From: Acidobacteriales bacterium 59-55
Lineage (GTDB): Bacteria; Acidobacteriota; Terriglobia; Terriglobales; Acidobacteriaceae
Direction: 5' to 3'
Assembly (NCBI GenBank): GCA_001897435.1
Contig: MKSV01000007.1
Coordinates: forward strand, 930,001 to 994,000
Length of the DNA stretch: 64,000 nt
The position numbers and the translations under genes were made by a program. The notes beneath the pieces were generated by a model that had not been told where the DNA came from, ran no database searches, and worked only from the letters and a program-made list of their open reading frames with translations. Position 1 is the stretch's first letter. Every line of letters starts with the position of its first letter. Positions 17,874-27,730 of this stretch are shown in pieces.

Positions 17874-18815
17874 GTGGAAAAAGTTACCGAACGAATCAGA
17901 AAAGCGGTCTCCCGCCGGACGTTTATGGCGGGGGCCGGAACCGCAGCCGCAGCAGCGCTTCTTGCCGGATGCAGCAATGACAGCGCTCCTCCGTCGAGTG
18001 GCGGTGGAGGCACAACCCCTCCTCCGACCGGCGTCACCGACAACGACGTTCTGAACTTCGCGTTGAACCTCGAGTATCTGGAAGCGGAGTTCTATCTCTA
18101 TGCCGCGACCGGCAGCGGCCTCTCTTCCACCGACGCAGGGAGCGGCGCAGGCAAGACGACGGTCTCCGGAAATATCGCGGCAGTTCCCTGGGCCAGCTCC
18201 GGGCTCGCTCAATACGCCAATGAGATCGCGCAGGACGAGGTCAATCACGTTCGCTTTCTGCAAAAGGCCATTACAGCCAATAAAGGAACACCCGTCCCGC
18301 GGCCGGATATCGACCTTAGCTTCTTCGCTCCGCTTGCCGTCGCGGCAGGAATTACGACTACACCAACGTTCAATCCCTTCACCTCGCCGCAAGGCTTTCT
18401 TATCGGCGCATTTGTCTTTGAAGATGTCGGTGTCACGGCCTACCACGGCGCGGCTCCCCTGCTCACGGACAAGACGATCCTGGGAGCGGCGGCCGGGATT
18501 CTAGGCGTCGAGGCCTATCACGCCGCCGCGATTCGCACCCTGCTCGTCGGTATGGCGGCAACGGCAAACGATCAGACTTACGTCGATATTGCCAACAAGG
18601 TGTCAACCCTGCGTGGAACGCTCGGCGGAGGCAATGAGACTGCGCTCACCAGCAAGAGCATCATTGCAGCCGATACCGGCGACGCCATCGCCTTCTCGCG
18701 AACCACCGATCAGGTTCTGCACATCGTCTACGGCGCAGCCGGCGGAGCAGGCCTCAGCAAGGGCGGCTTCTTCCCTAATGGACTCAACGGCACCATCAAA
18801 GCAACCGCTTCCTAA
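17874..18815 (+). CDS. Tat-exported ferritin-like domain protein (first of a tandem pair)
   Basis: A 313-residue protein starting with GTG. A twin-arginine signal (SRRTFMAGAG) and lipobox-like AALLAGC indicate folded export with possible lipid attachment, followed by a Gly/Pro/Thr linker. The ferritin-like core shows NDVLNFALNLEYLEAEFYLY, QDEVNHVRFLQ, FEDVGVTAYHGAAP and GVEAYHAAAIRT; these Glu and His residues are the usual di-metal ligands. It belongs to the Ferritin_2 (desiccation-related PCC13-62) group, whose metal chemistry is not settled. It is followed 14 bases later by a paralog. Confidence 0.85.
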   Translation: MEKVTERIRKAVSRRTFMAGAGTAAAAALLAGCSNDSAPPSSGGGGTTPPPTGVTDNDVLNFALNLEYLEAEFYLYAATGSGLSSTDAGSGAGKTTVSGNIAAVPWASSGLAQYANEIAQDEVNHVRFLQKAITANKGTPVPRPDIDLSFFAPLAVAAGITTTPTFNPFTSPQGFLIGAFVFEDVGVTAYHGAAPLLTDKTILGAAAGILGVEAYHAAAIRTLLVGMAATANDQTYVDIANKVSTLRGTLGGGNETALTSKSIIAADTGDAIAFSRTTDQVLHIVYGAAGGAGLSKGGFFPNGLNGTIKATAS

Positions 18816-18829
18816 GGACGGATAAGACC

Positions 18830-19768
18830 ATGGCAAATCAAGAGACTCAACAACTCGACGAAATCATCTCCAGCCGCCGCACCATGATGACGCTGGGCGG
18901 TGCCGCACTCGCCGGCATCTTCCTCACCGGCACCTCCAAGGCGCAATCCGCCATCTCCGACAACGATGTTCTCAATTTCGCACTCAACCTGGAGTACCTC
19001 GAAGCCCAGTTTTACAACCTCGCGGCCTTCGGCGTCACCATCGACAAGCTGCCGACTCCCATCCCCGTCTCCGTCAACGGCGGCACCGCGGGAAGCGTTG
19101 CCCTGAAGCCCAGCTTTGCCAAGGTCCCCTTCACCAATCCGCTGAACGCGGATTACGCCATGGAGACCGCCATCGAAGAAGGAAAGCATGTTACCTTCCT
19201 TCAGGGTGCGCTCGGTACGAACGCCGTCTCCATGCCGAACCTCGATCTCTACACCTCCTTCAATACACTTGCGATGGCCGCAGGTATCGGACCGGCCTTC
19301 GATCCGTTCGCGAACGACGCCTTCTTTCTCGTGGGCGCTTACATCTTTGAAGACGTTGGCGTAACGGCCTATCACGGTGCGGCGGGAGCCATCACCAGTA
19401 AAGATACTTTAGGCGCGGCTGCAGGCATCCTCGCAGTCGAGGCTTACCACGCGGGGCTGATCCGAACCGCACTCAATCAACTGGATGCCGGTGCGGGAAC
19501 GCTGGCTGGGCTTACACAAAAGATCTCGGCAACACGAAGTAAGTTGGCTAATCCATCCGGCACTCCCGTCGACGACATCGGCCTTACCACCGCAAACGTC
19601 ACGCTCAACGGATCCGCTTCCCTCTCCGCAACCACCTTCGTCGACGCGGACGCCAATAGCGTAGCCTTCGCGCGGACGCCGGCCCAGATCCTTCAGATCG
19701 TCACCGGCGGCAGCTCCACGAACAAGGGGGTCTTCTTCCCTGACGGGCTCAACGGAACTATCAAATAG
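18830..19768 (+). CDS. Tat-exported ferritin-like domain protein (second of a tandem pair)
   Basis: A 312-residue paralog of the preceding protein: NDVLNFALNLEYLEAQFYNL, EEGKHVTFLQGAL, FEDVGVTAYHGAAG and AVEAYHAGLIRT align directly with it. The N-terminus has a twin-arginine motif (SSRRTMMTLGG) but, unlike its partner, no lipobox Cys; TSKAQSA looks like a signal peptidase I site, so this one is probably soluble in the periplasm. The pair ends at the terminator at 19,789. Confidence 0.85.
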   Translation: MANQETQQLDEIISSRRTMMTLGGAALAGIFLTGTSKAQSAISDNDVLNFALNLEYLEAQFYNLAAFGVTIDKLPTPIPVSVNGGTAGSVALKPSFAKVPFTNPLNADYAMETAIEEGKHVTFLQGALGTNAVSMPNLDLYTSFNTLAMAAGIGPAFDPFANDAFFLVGAYIFEDVGVTAYHGAAGAITSKDTLGAAAGILAVEAYHAGLIRTALNQLDAGAGTLAGLTQKISATRSKLANPSGTPVDDIGLTTANVTLNGSASLSATTFVDADANSVAFARTPAQILQIVTGGSSTNKGVFFPDGLNGTIK

Positions 19769-19788
19769 TGCTTAACTAAGTTTGCCAA

Positions 19789-19820
19789 GGCCGCTTGCCA
19801 TTCCAGCAGGCGGCCCTTTA
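19789..19820. terminator. bidirectional hairpin terminator
   Basis: GGCCGCTTGC and GCAGGCGGCC form a ten-pair stem with one G-T pair and a seven-base loop, followed by CTTTAA on the plus strand. It separates the ferritin-like pair from the convergent GGDEF gene. Confidence 0.6.
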
Positions 19821-21020
19821 ACCTTCCGGTACGCTCTCGTCGATCGAGTCTGACGGGCCAATGATCTCAACCGTCACTACGCGGTTTCTGCCTTCTCTCT
19901 TAGCTCGGTAGAGCGCCGCGTCACTCTGCTCCATCAGCCGCTGCCAGGAGAGGCCACAGCCTTCCGACGAGGCCACTCCGAGACTAGCGAAGACGCGCAC
20001 CGCCTGCCCCCGGTACGACAGCGCCATCAGATCCACCCGTAGCCGCAGACGCTCTGCCACTGTCGCCGCCTCGACGAGCCCCGTATCCGGCAGCAGAATG
20101 CAGAATTCATCTCCTCCAATCCGCGCTACCGCGTCCTGATCTCGGACAGTCTCCCGCAGGACCTCGGCTACCGCCTGTAAAACCGTATCTCCACCGCCAT
20201 GTCCCAGCGAGTCGTTGACGAGTTTCAGGCCATCGAGGTCCATCATAACCACGGAGATCGGCGACTTCGTGCGGCCGCACCTCGATATCTCCCGCAGGGC
20301 GATCCGTCTGAGCGCCCAGCGATTTAGCAAGCCGGTCAATTCGTCTACCTGTGCATGCCATAAGAGGTCTATCCGCAGCTTCGCGGCCGAGAGGAACATG
20401 AAACCGAAGGCGATCACACTGTTCACAAGCAGACTTCCTGCCAGCCAAAACTTCGTCGTGCCCGCCATCAGGATCAGATAGTCCGGGGTGCCGAAGCGCA
20501 TCATCACCGCAACCCGGATCAGCAGCAGAACCGCATACGCCGACAGCGCGATGCCGGTGACCCATGCAGCAATCCCCATATCTTCCCCGGAAAAAAGGAG
20601 GACTACCGAAACGGTCGCCGCAATCTGTGCCGCCTCGATGGAGCATGCCAGGAGCGGAGCTACCGGATAGATCGATGGGACAAACAGCAGATAGACCACC
20701 CCCACGAGCATCGCTGCCATCAGCACATATTGCAGAGAGCGCAGCAAGGAACTTCGATCCAGCAGGCTGGCAAAGCTGAAATGGAGCATCATAATACCGC
20801 TCACCGCCAGCAAACCACTCAATGCCGATACGGTTTGAAGACTCACCGGCAGCCACGTACCCAGTCCCAATACGAGCAGCCCTACCCCACGGCTGAGATT
20901 GGAAGCAGCAAACCAGAGCGCCCCTTTGGCTATCCCGGTCATGTGGGCACTCAACACGATCACGCCCGCATACAGCACATACAAAAGCACGTTCATCACA
21001 ATGAGTGTGTGCGTGTCCAT
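19818..21020 (-). CDS. membrane-bound diguanylate cyclase (GGDEF)
   Basis: A 400-residue protein with about six or seven membrane spans in the first 215 residues, then a GGDEF domain (about 235-390). The active-site ARIGGDEFCILLPD is intact, preceded by DELTGLLNRWALRR and MMDLDGLKLVNDSLGHGGGD. A product-inhibition RxxD is not obvious before the GGDEF. It would make cyclic di-GMP in response to a signal sensed in the membrane; the sensor part is not one I can name. No effector gene lies beside it; the YajQ-like protein is about 8 kb away. Confidence 0.9.
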   Translation of the reverse strand: MDTHTLIVMNVLLYVLYAGVIVLSAHMTGIAKGALWFAASNLSRGVGLLVLGLGTWLPVSLQTVSALSGLLAVSGIMMLHFSFASLLDRSSLLRSLQYVLMAAMLVGVVYLLFVPSIYPVAPLLACSIEAAQIAATVSVVLLFSGEDMGIAAWVTGIALSAYAVLLLIRVAVMMRFGTPDYLILMAGTTKFWLAGSLLVNSVIAFGFMFLSAAKLRIDLLWHAQVDELTGLLNRWALRRIALREISRCGRTKSPISVVMMDLDGLKLVNDSLGHGGGDTVLQAVAEVLRETVRDQDAVARIGGDEFCILLPDTGLVEAATVAERLRLRVDLMALSYRGQAVRVFASLGVASSEGCGLSWQRLMEQSDAALYRAKREGRNRVVTVEIIGPSDSIDESVPEG

Positions 21021-21365
21021 TTGTCTTCCCTGGGAACCGGTTCAATGCCGCAAGGCAATCATTCCTATGTCTTTGCTGCTGGACCAGCGAGCTTTAGCTG
21101 GCGAAGGGTGAATATATCTGCAAACGCTTTTCTACGCCAGTCGGAAACTTTTTGCATGATCGCTTTGAGTAACCCATATGGAAGAAATTGAGTGAATACT
21201 TCGCGCTTCCCGGGGCTGTATCGCTCGACGTTGACTTCCGGGCACACGCACTTCAATCGACGCATGAACAGCTACGTTAGACGCCAGTACCGCGAAACGA
21301 TGGCGGTCAGTCGTTGGCTTTCTTTAGCGATCTCTTGAGGTGTGTATATTTACAGCCGCTCTGGA
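21021..21365. other. intergenic, no gene recognised
   Basis: About 345 bases between the start of the GGDEF gene and the terminator of the PpiD-like gene, both on the minus strand. Short open frames here have no convincing ribosome sites or composition. It presumably contains the promoter of the GGDEF gene. I see no repeat or RNA structure in it. Confidence 0.5.
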
Positions 21366-21366
21366 A

Positions 21367-21394
21367 AGAGGCAGGTCCCACCGGGCCTGCCTCT
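21367..21394 (-). terminator. GC-rich hairpin after PpiD-like gene
   Basis: AGAGGCAGG-T-CCC pairs with GGGCCTGCCTCT around a three-base loop with one bulged base, followed on the minus strand by TTTCC. It lies just after the stop of the PpiD-like gene. Confidence 0.55.
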
Positions 21395-21404
21395 TCTAAA
21401 GCCG

Positions 21405-23384
21405 CTAATTGCCGGCTGGGGCAGGTGCCGGCTGGGCCGGTTGCTTGGTATAGCGGACTGCTCCGCCCTTCTCGTACTTCTCCATCAGGCTTCCCATATA
21501 GACCTGAAAGATCTCATTCTGCTGCTCGCTCAACAACTGCGCGCGCATCTTGTCGAAGTTTTTCGCGATATCGTCCGCGCTCGGTTCCTGCTTGTCGAGC
21601 ACCGTGAGAACGGCACCGACCCGGCCTGCGTTGATAGGCCCGGAGATCGCACCCTTGGCCAGCGAGAAGGCGACCGACGCCGGACCGCTCATCGCACCCA
21701 GATCCGGGAGCTGAGCATCCCGGTTGACGAAATCACTGCTCTTGACCGGAATGTTCATCTCCGCGGCGGCCTTCTTGAGGTCGTTCAACACCTTGGCCCG
21801 GTCATCCAGCTTGTTGACCGCTGCACTTAACAGTTGTGGCACCTGCTGCTCGCGGTAGTCATTAAGGATGTGGGCCTTGTAAGCTGCGAAGTCCGGAGCG
21901 TGAGCCGCCTTGATGTCTTCCACCTGGAAGACGGCAAACCCGTTGCCGGTCGAAACCGCTGTGGGGTCGGCCCCCTTGGCAACGGTAAACGCCTGGGCCA
22001 GCAGCGAGGAACCATCCGCCAACCCTGCGACGACACCGTCCTTTGCAATGTAGTCCGTTGTCACAACGTGCAGGCCCTTTGCGGCCGCTGCCTTATCCAG
22101 TCCATTCTTCTTCGCGTCCGCGGCTAACTGCGACGCAAATCCCTGCTCGGACGCCCCAACCTTCTGCTGCTCCAGCACAGGGACGATCTCCGCTTTTACC
22201 TCCGAGAGAGGCCGCTCGTGGGCTGTCTTCTTATCCTCGACCTGGAGGATGTGATAGCCGAACTGCGTCTTGATGACACCCGACGTCTGCCCCGGCGCCA
22301 GTGAGAATGCAGTCTTGTCGAACTCCGGAACCGTCTTGCCCCGGTCCAGCCAGCCAAGCTCTCCGCCCTGCGACTTGCTTCCCGGGTCGTCGGAGTTCTT
22401 CTCCGCGAGTTCGGCGAAGTTCCCGCCGGCCTTGATCTGCTTCAGCAGGTCTTCCGCCTTCGACTTGGCGGCGGCATCCGTCTTGCTGTCCGCGCCCTGG
22501 GGAACGGAGATCAGGATGTGGCGAACCTTGACCTGATCCTGCACTTTATAGGCATCCTGGTTCTTCTTGTAATACGCCTGGATCTCCGCATCGGTGATCT
22601 GCGGCTTGCCGCCGGGCAGATTGGACGCGTCAAAGGCGACGTATTGAATCTTGCGGGTTTCCGGAATTGCCGTCGCGTAGCGAGTCTGATTGGTCTCGAA
22701 AAAGGACTGAAGCTCCGCATCGCTGGGATTGACCGTCTTGGCGATGTCTTCGGCCGAGATCACCGCGTAATCGAACTTGACCTTGGTTCCCTGCACCCGG
22801 TAGGCCTCGCGAACGGCGGCATCGGAGACAGTAACGCCGCCGGTAATCAGCGCCTGAAGGCGAGTCAACTCCATGTCGCTCTTTACCTTGGACTCGAAGT
22901 CGCTGCGGCTGGTCTGGAAGTTGCTCTGCACGAAGTTCATGTAGCCGTCGTCGCCGATATATTGCCCGTTCGGGAAGAGATACTGCGCGAAGGGCCCCGT
23001 CTGTAGCTCGCGACGAAGATCCTCATCGCTGACCTGCAACTTCATCCTGTCGGCCTCGCGCTTCAGGATCGCACGCTGAACCAGAACCTGCCCGGCCCGC
23101 TGCGTCATATAGGGCATCAGGAAATCCGGAAGGTGCTGCTGCTGCAACTGGCGCTGGGCCAGTTCCTGGACCTCGGTCTCCTTGACAGGAATGCTGTCGC
23201 TGGCGAACCGGCCCAGAAGACCCGGCCCCCGGACGACCGCATAGTTGCCGTTCGGCCCACTTTCGCCCGTATTGTCGAAGATGCCCGGGACAAGCGTAAT
23301 CACCATGGTGACGCAGGCTACAGTGATGATGACGGCGAAGATAATTTTGATGACACGGTTGTCCTGCTGCAGAATGCGAATCAT
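21405..23384 (-). CDS. PpiD/SurA-like peptidyl-prolyl isomerase
   Basis: A 659-residue membrane-anchored foldase. One span at about 13-35 (IKIIFAVIITVACVTMV), a SurA_N-type chaperone region (about 60-240) and a parvulin domain (about 275-375; VKVRHILISVPQGAD, NFAELAEKNSDDPGSK, GGELGWLDRG, FGYHILQVEDKK), then a long second chaperone half and an Ala/Pro tail. The layout is that of PpiD, which helps newly exported proteins fold at the periplasmic face of the Sec channel. One parvulin domain is clearly canonical; a second degenerate one may lie at about 430-520. Confidence 0.85.
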   Translation of the reverse strand: MIRILQQDNRVIKIIFAVIITVACVTMVITLVPGIFDNTGESGPNGNYAVVRGPGLLGRFASDSIPVKETEVQELAQRQLQQQHLPDFLMPYMTQRAGQVLVQRAILKREADRMKLQVSDEDLRRELQTGPFAQYLFPNGQYIGDDGYMNFVQSNFQTSRSDFESKVKSDMELTRLQALITGGVTVSDAAVREAYRVQGTKVKFDYAVISAEDIAKTVNPSDAELQSFFETNQTRYATAIPETRKIQYVAFDASNLPGGKPQITDAEIQAYYKKNQDAYKVQDQVKVRHILISVPQGADSKTDAAAKSKAEDLLKQIKAGGNFAELAEKNSDDPGSKSQGGELGWLDRGKTVPEFDKTAFSLAPGQTSGVIKTQFGYHILQVEDKKTAHERPLSEVKAEIVPVLEQQKVGASEQGFASQLAADAKKNGLDKAAAAKGLHVVTTDYIAKDGVVAGLADGSSLLAQAFTVAKGADPTAVSTGNGFAVFQVEDIKAAHAPDFAAYKAHILNDYREQQVPQLLSAAVNKLDDRAKVLNDLKKAAAEMNIPVKSSDFVNRDAQLPDLGAMSGPASVAFSLAKGAISGPINAGRVGAVLTVLDKQEPSADDIAKNFDKMRAQLLSEQQNEIFQVYMGSLMEKYEKGGAVRYTKQPAQPAPAPAGN

Positions 23385-23534
23385 TTAGACGAGAGACCTT
23401 CACTTCGCCGCGCCGTCTTCCATACCGGAAAGCGGTCGCGTGCCCGGGATTTTGCGTGACATGGCGGCATCTCCTGCGACGCGCACCACGACATTTGCAG
23501 GGCAAGCAACAAGTATAAATCAGGAGGCCTTGCC

Positions 23535-24764
23535 CTAGTAGGGATAATATGCCGGCCCGTAGTAGTAATACGGGTAGGGGCGAGGATAGTGGCGACGCTG
23601 CATGGTGGGCCGCGCGATCGGACCAACACCCGAAGCCAGCCGGTTCATCTCGTTCTGCGAGACCGTCACCATGGGAACCTGCTGGGCCAAGTGGAAGGTC
23701 AGAATCGCCTCGGCTGGAATCATCGAATCGCCATGGCCCGATGCGGCCGAGACCCCAACACCGGCTGCTCCGCCAAGTCCGGCCCCCAGCAATGCGCCCG
23801 GTCCTCCCCCGGCGATGGCACCGATCATGGCGCCGAACGCGCCCAGGCCAACCGCGTTGCCAACCGTCTGCCCCGTCTTATCGGCTCCCTGATGGGTCCA
23901 CGCATCGGAGACGACCGGGTAGGTCTGGCCGCCCAGCGTGATCTGGGTCAGTTGCAGCGCCAGTTCCCCTTTGCCCTTTAAGGCTCCGGCATTCTGCGTA
24001 TCGACGACCCGGCCCTGCACCGCCGCTCCACGCGGAATCGCGACTGTGTTTCCGGCTACGACATCGCTAAGAACCACACCGTCGAAGATTGTTCCGGGAG
24101 CGGTGTTCCTGCTGTTCATTGCCTCGTTGATGCGGACGCGGATCAGCGCCCCTTTCGGCACCACGACCGATTCTCCGCCCAACTGATCGGTATAGGTTCG
24201 CGTATTCTCAGCCGACTGCCGATTATAGGGAGGTCCATAAGGCCGTCGATTCTGACTATCTGGCTCGTTTGGCCCCTGTTGAGGGGGCGCAGGTGGTGCT
24301 GCTTCCGCATTCGCGTTGCCGTCTTCCGAAGCACTCTGTTCCTGCGAATCCGGCGCGGGCGCGTAGGTTCCGTCGGACTGCAATACTGGCCCGCCATCGT
24401 CTCCGGCATTCTCCTGATCCTGCGCTGGAGCGCTCTCAGCCGTGGCAACCGTACCAATCGCCAGTTCGTCGATGACCTTCTTCACGCCCGGAGCGTCCGC
24501 CGCGACCTTCTCGGCCATGTCTCTGGAGGCTTCGTCCCGCACCGTGCCGCTCAACGTAACCTGGCCGTAGACCGTGGTTGTGCTGATCGACTGATCCGCC
24601 AGTTGCGGAACGCCCGCCAGTGCCTTCAGCACGTTGGCCTCGATCTCTGCGTCGGGCATGACCGCAGCCTTTTCCTGCGCAAACCCTGTCGCACCAACCA
24701 TAAGCAGACCGGCCATCAGAAGGCCGGAGATTGAAAGTTTCAGCAAACCGTCGCCTAGCCGCAT
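23535..24764 (-). CDS. exported BON-domain protein with Pro-rich linker and glycine-zipper segment
   Basis: A 409-residue secreted protein. Signal peptide (about 1-29), BON domain (about 38-105; DAEIEANVLKALAGVPQL, GQVTLSGTVRDE), an acidic Ala/Pro/Gln linker (about 110-190), a conserved beta-rich domain (VVVPKGALIRVRINEAM, AIPRGAAVQGRVV), a glycine-zipper-like stretch (about 300-345) and a Tyr/Pro-rich end. BON domains bind membranes or phospholipid and occur in OsmY and similar envelope stress proteins. The GAGGAA ribosome site supports the ATG at 24,764. The specific role is unknown. Confidence 0.75.
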   Translation of the reverse strand: MRLGDGLLKLSISGLLMAGLLMVGATGFAQEKAAVMPDAEIEANVLKALAGVPQLADQSISTTTVYGQVTLSGTVRDEASRDMAEKVAADAPGVKKVIDELAIGTVATAESAPAQDQENAGDDGGPVLQSDGTYAPAPDSQEQSASEDGNANAEAAPPAPPQQGPNEPDSQNRRPYGPPYNRQSAENTRTYTDQLGGESVVVPKGALIRVRINEAMNSRNTAPGTIFDGVVLSDVVAGNTVAIPRGAAVQGRVVDTQNAGALKGKGELALQLTQITLGGQTYPVVSDAWTHQGADKTGQTVGNAVGLGAFGAMIGAIAGGGPGALLGAGLGGAAGVGVSAASGHGDSMIPAEAILTFHLAQQVPMVTVSQNEMNRLASGVGPIARPTMQRRHYPRPYPYYYYGPAYYPY

Positions 24765-24936
24765 AAGTTCCTCGCTGCCGTCGTCGCGCCGCCAAACGCG
24801 GTCGCGCTGTCCTGCTACTTATAGAAACGCAAATCCGGTAAAAAAGTTACTGCCTGCCCTAAACTTTACTCCGCGCTCACCCGCTCAACAGGCATTCTGA
24901 GTCTCCCGCTGCTGCCAGACATCTATACTTAGACGT

Positions 24937-26460
24937 ATGGCAACCGGACTCCCCACCACGCTAGGCCAACTCCGCAAATCAGAATTCACGCCCGAACGCC
25001 TCGCCCGCAGCGTCAAGGACGAGCTTCGCGAGAACCTCATCGCCAGGCTTCGCGCCAGGCAGCCGCTTTTCCCGGGTATTGTCGGCTACGAGGACACCGT
25101 CGTCCCCCAGATCGTCAATGCCGTCCTCAGCAGGCATAACTTTATTCTGCTCGGACTCCGCGGACAGGCCAAGTCCCGCATTCTGCGCTCGCTGACCACG
25201 CTGCTCGATCCCGCGTGTCCCTATGTTGCCGGCGCTGAAACGCGCGACAATCCCTACGCTCCGATCTCGAAGTTCGCCCGCGACCTTATCGCGCGACTTG
25301 GCGATGAGACTCCGATCGCGTGGCTCACTCCCGGCGACCGCTTTGTAGAAAAGCTAGCCACCCCGGATGTCACCGTCGCTGATCTCGTCGGCGACATCGA
25401 CCCCATCAAGGCCGCCCGCAGCAATCAGGACCTCGGCTCCGAGCTGACTATGCACTATGGCCTTCTGCCCCGCGCCAACCGCGGCATCTTCGCCATCAAC
25501 GAGGTTCCCGACCTCGCGGGAAAGATCCAGGTCGCGCTCTTCAACATCATGCAGGAAGGCGACGTGCAGATTAAGGGTTACCCTGTTCGCCTGCCGCTCG
25601 ATGTAGCTATCGTCTTCAGCGCCAATCCCGAGGACTATACCGCGCGAGGCAAGATCGTCACGCCGCTCAAGGACCGCATCGGCAGCGAGATTCGCACCCA
25701 CTACCCCGAGTCGATCGACGAGGCCATCACCATCACCACGCAGGAGGCCTGGTCGGAGCGCGCGGCGAGTAACATCCAGATTCCGCACTACATCCGGCAG
25801 ATCGTCGAGCAGATTGCCTTCTCCGCCCGCGAGGACAAGAAGGTGGACAAGCGCAGCGGCGTCTCGCAGCGTCTACCGATCACCACGATGGAACTGGTCG
25901 TCTCGAACGCTGAGCGCCGCGCACTGCTCCACGACGAAAAAATCGCCGTGCCGCGCGTTGGCGACATTTATGCCGCGCTACCCGGCATCAGCGGCAAGAT
26001 CGAGCTGGAGTACGAGGGAGAGATGCGCGGCGCCGACACAGTCATCCGCGAGATCATCCGCACGAGTGTGGCCAGTGTCTTTGACGAGTACTTCGCCGGA
26101 ACCGATACTCAGCAGATCGAGCAGTGGTTCAATCTCGGTGGCACAGTCCAACTCAACGACGCCCAACCCGCCGCCGGATCGCTCGCCGAACTGCAACAGA
26201 TTCAGGGCCTCTTCGAGAAGCTCTCGCCGCTCGAAATCAAGGGAAAATCGAAGCCTGAAGTAGCCGTCAGCGCAGCCGAATTCCTGCTCGAAGGCATGTA
26301 TGCCCACAAGCGCATTAGCCGCAGCGAAGAACGCAGCTTCAGCGCCGCTGAAAAGAAACAGCGCACCAGCGACGCGATCAATTACGCCGAAAAGATGCGC
26401 GAGCGCGAACAGGAGCTTGACTACACGGCTAAGAACCGCACCCGCCGCGGCTTCAACTAA
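24937..26460 (+). CDS. MoxR/magnesium-chelatase-like AAA ATPase
   Basis: A 507-residue AAA+ protein. Walker A-like LRGQAKSRIL (about 75), Walker B region NRGIFAINEVPDL (about 190), sensor-type SANPEDYTARG (about 225) and GVSQRLPITTMELVVSNAE (about 305), as in ChlI/BchI-type and MoxR ATPases, followed by a long C-terminal extension with a helical, charged end. Such ATPases act with VWA partners to remodel or insert metals into client proteins. The VWA partner is encoded directly downstream, 11 bases on. A chlorophyll role is unlikely since no other pigment genes are seen. Confidence 0.83.
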   Translation: MATGLPTTLGQLRKSEFTPERLARSVKDELRENLIARLRARQPLFPGIVGYEDTVVPQIVNAVLSRHNFILLGLRGQAKSRILRSLTTLLDPACPYVAGAETRDNPYAPISKFARDLIARLGDETPIAWLTPGDRFVEKLATPDVTVADLVGDIDPIKAARSNQDLGSELTMHYGLLPRANRGIFAINEVPDLAGKIQVALFNIMQEGDVQIKGYPVRLPLDVAIVFSANPEDYTARGKIVTPLKDRIGSEIRTHYPESIDEAITITTQEAWSERAASNIQIPHYIRQIVEQIAFSAREDKKVDKRSGVSQRLPITTMELVVSNAERRALLHDEKIAVPRVGDIYAALPGISGKIELEYEGEMRGADTVIREIIRTSVASVFDEYFAGTDTQQIEQWFNLGGTVQLNDAQPAAGSLAELQQIQGLFEKLSPLEIKGKSKPEVAVSAAEFLLEGMYAHKRISRSEERSFSAAEKKQRTSDAINYAEKMREREQELDYTAKNRTRRGFN

Positions 26461-26471
26461 GGCAGGTCTTC

Positions 26472-27716
26472 ATGAAGCGCATTCGCTACACCAAATTCAC
26501 CGGCGACCTCTCCTCGAGCTTCGGCCTCGAAGACCTCATGCAGGCGCTTTCCGATTTCCTGCTCGACTCCGGCTTCAATGATCCCTACTCCCAGTTTCAG
26601 GAGATGAACGACCAGACCCTCGATAACCTGCGCGAGGCCATCAAGCAGGCTCTTGAATCCGGGGATCTTCTTGACGAAGAATCGCAGGAAAAGTTTGACC
26701 AGCTCAACGCCGACCAGGTCGAAGAGTTAGTCGACCAGATCATCCAGAAGATGCAGGACCAGAACTTCATCAACGCTGAGTTTCCTGAAGAGCAGCGTCA
26801 GGGCCAGCAAGGCGACGGCAACGCCGAGGCCCGCTTTGAAGTTACCGACAAGGGCATGGATTTTCTGGGCTACAAGGCTCTCCGAGAACTTCTGGGTCCG
26901 CTGGGCAAGTCCAACATGGGGCGCCACGACACCCGCCACGAGGCTTCCGGCGTCGAGACGAATGGCAGCAGCAAGCTCTACGAGTTCGGCGATACCCTCA
27001 ATCTCGACCTTACCGCCACTCTCTCCAGCGTCTTCGCCCGCGAAGGCATTGCCACTGCTGTCGAGGGCGAGGAGAACGCGCCGCTCAACATCGAGTACAG
27101 CGACCTCTATGTGCAGCAGGCTGATTACACCAGCTCCTGCGCCACCGTTGTGCTGCTGGACTGCTCCCACTCGATGATCCTCTACGGCGAAGATCGCTTT
27201 ACTCCGGCCAAGCGCGTCGCCATGGCGCTTGCTCATCTCATCCGCACTCAGTACCCCGGTGACACCCTCAATGTCGTTCTGTTTCACGACAGCGCCGAAG
27301 AGATTCCCATCTCGCAGCTCTCGCGCGTCAAGGTCGGCCCGCACTACACCAACACCCGCGAAGGACTGCGCATGGCGCAGCGCATCCTCGCCCGCCAGAC
27401 CAAGGACATGAAGCAGATCGTCATGATTACGGACGGCAAGCCCAGCGCGCTCACGCTTCCCGACGGGCGCATCTATAAAAATGCCTTCGGGCTCGATCCG
27501 CTGGTGATCGAAGAGACGCTCCAGGAAGTCAGCCGCTGCAAGCGCAGCAGCATCATGATCAATACCTTCATGCTGGCCAGCGACTTCACCCTCGTTCAGT
27601 TCGTCCAGAAGGTGTCGGCGATGTGTCGCGGCAAGGCCTACTTCACCACTCCCGAGACGCTCGGCAACTACCTGCTGATGGACTTTATGTCCCGCCGCAT
27701 GAAGACCATTCACTAA
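26472..27716 (+). CDS. VWA-domain protein, partner of the AAA ATPase
   Basis: A 414-residue protein. The N-terminal half is helical and acidic (about 30-130), and the C-terminal half is a von Willebrand A domain with a MIDAS motif DCSHSM (about 230), then [12 protein letters not shown]-type helix and [10 protein letters not shown] (about 320). AAA/VWA pairs form metal-dependent chaperone-like machines in which the MIDAS engages the ATPase or the client. Here gene order AAA then VWA, 11 bases apart, indicates one operon that also includes the two membrane genes downstream. Confidence 0.83.
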   Translation: MKRIRYTKFTGDLSSSFGLEDLMQALSDFLLDSGFNDPYSQFQEMNDQTLDNLREAIKQALESGDLLDEESQEKFDQLNADQVEELVDQIIQKMQDQNFINAEFPEEQRQGQQGDGNAEARFEVTDKGMDFLGYKALRELLGPLGKSNMGRHDTRHEASGVETNGSSKLYEFGDTLNLDLTATLSSVFAREGIATAVEGEENAPLNIEYSDLYVQQADYTSSCATVVLLDCSHSMILYGEDRFTPAKRVAMALAHLIRTQYPGDTLNVVLFHDSAEEIPISQLSRVKVGPHYTNTREGLRMAQRILARQTKDMKQIVMITDGKPSALTLPDGRIYKNAFGLDPLVIEETLQEVSRCKRSSIMINTFMLASDFTLVQFVQKVSAMCRGKAYFTTPETLGNYLLMDFMSRRMKTIH

Positions 27717-27730
27717 ACATCTGGAGAAGT

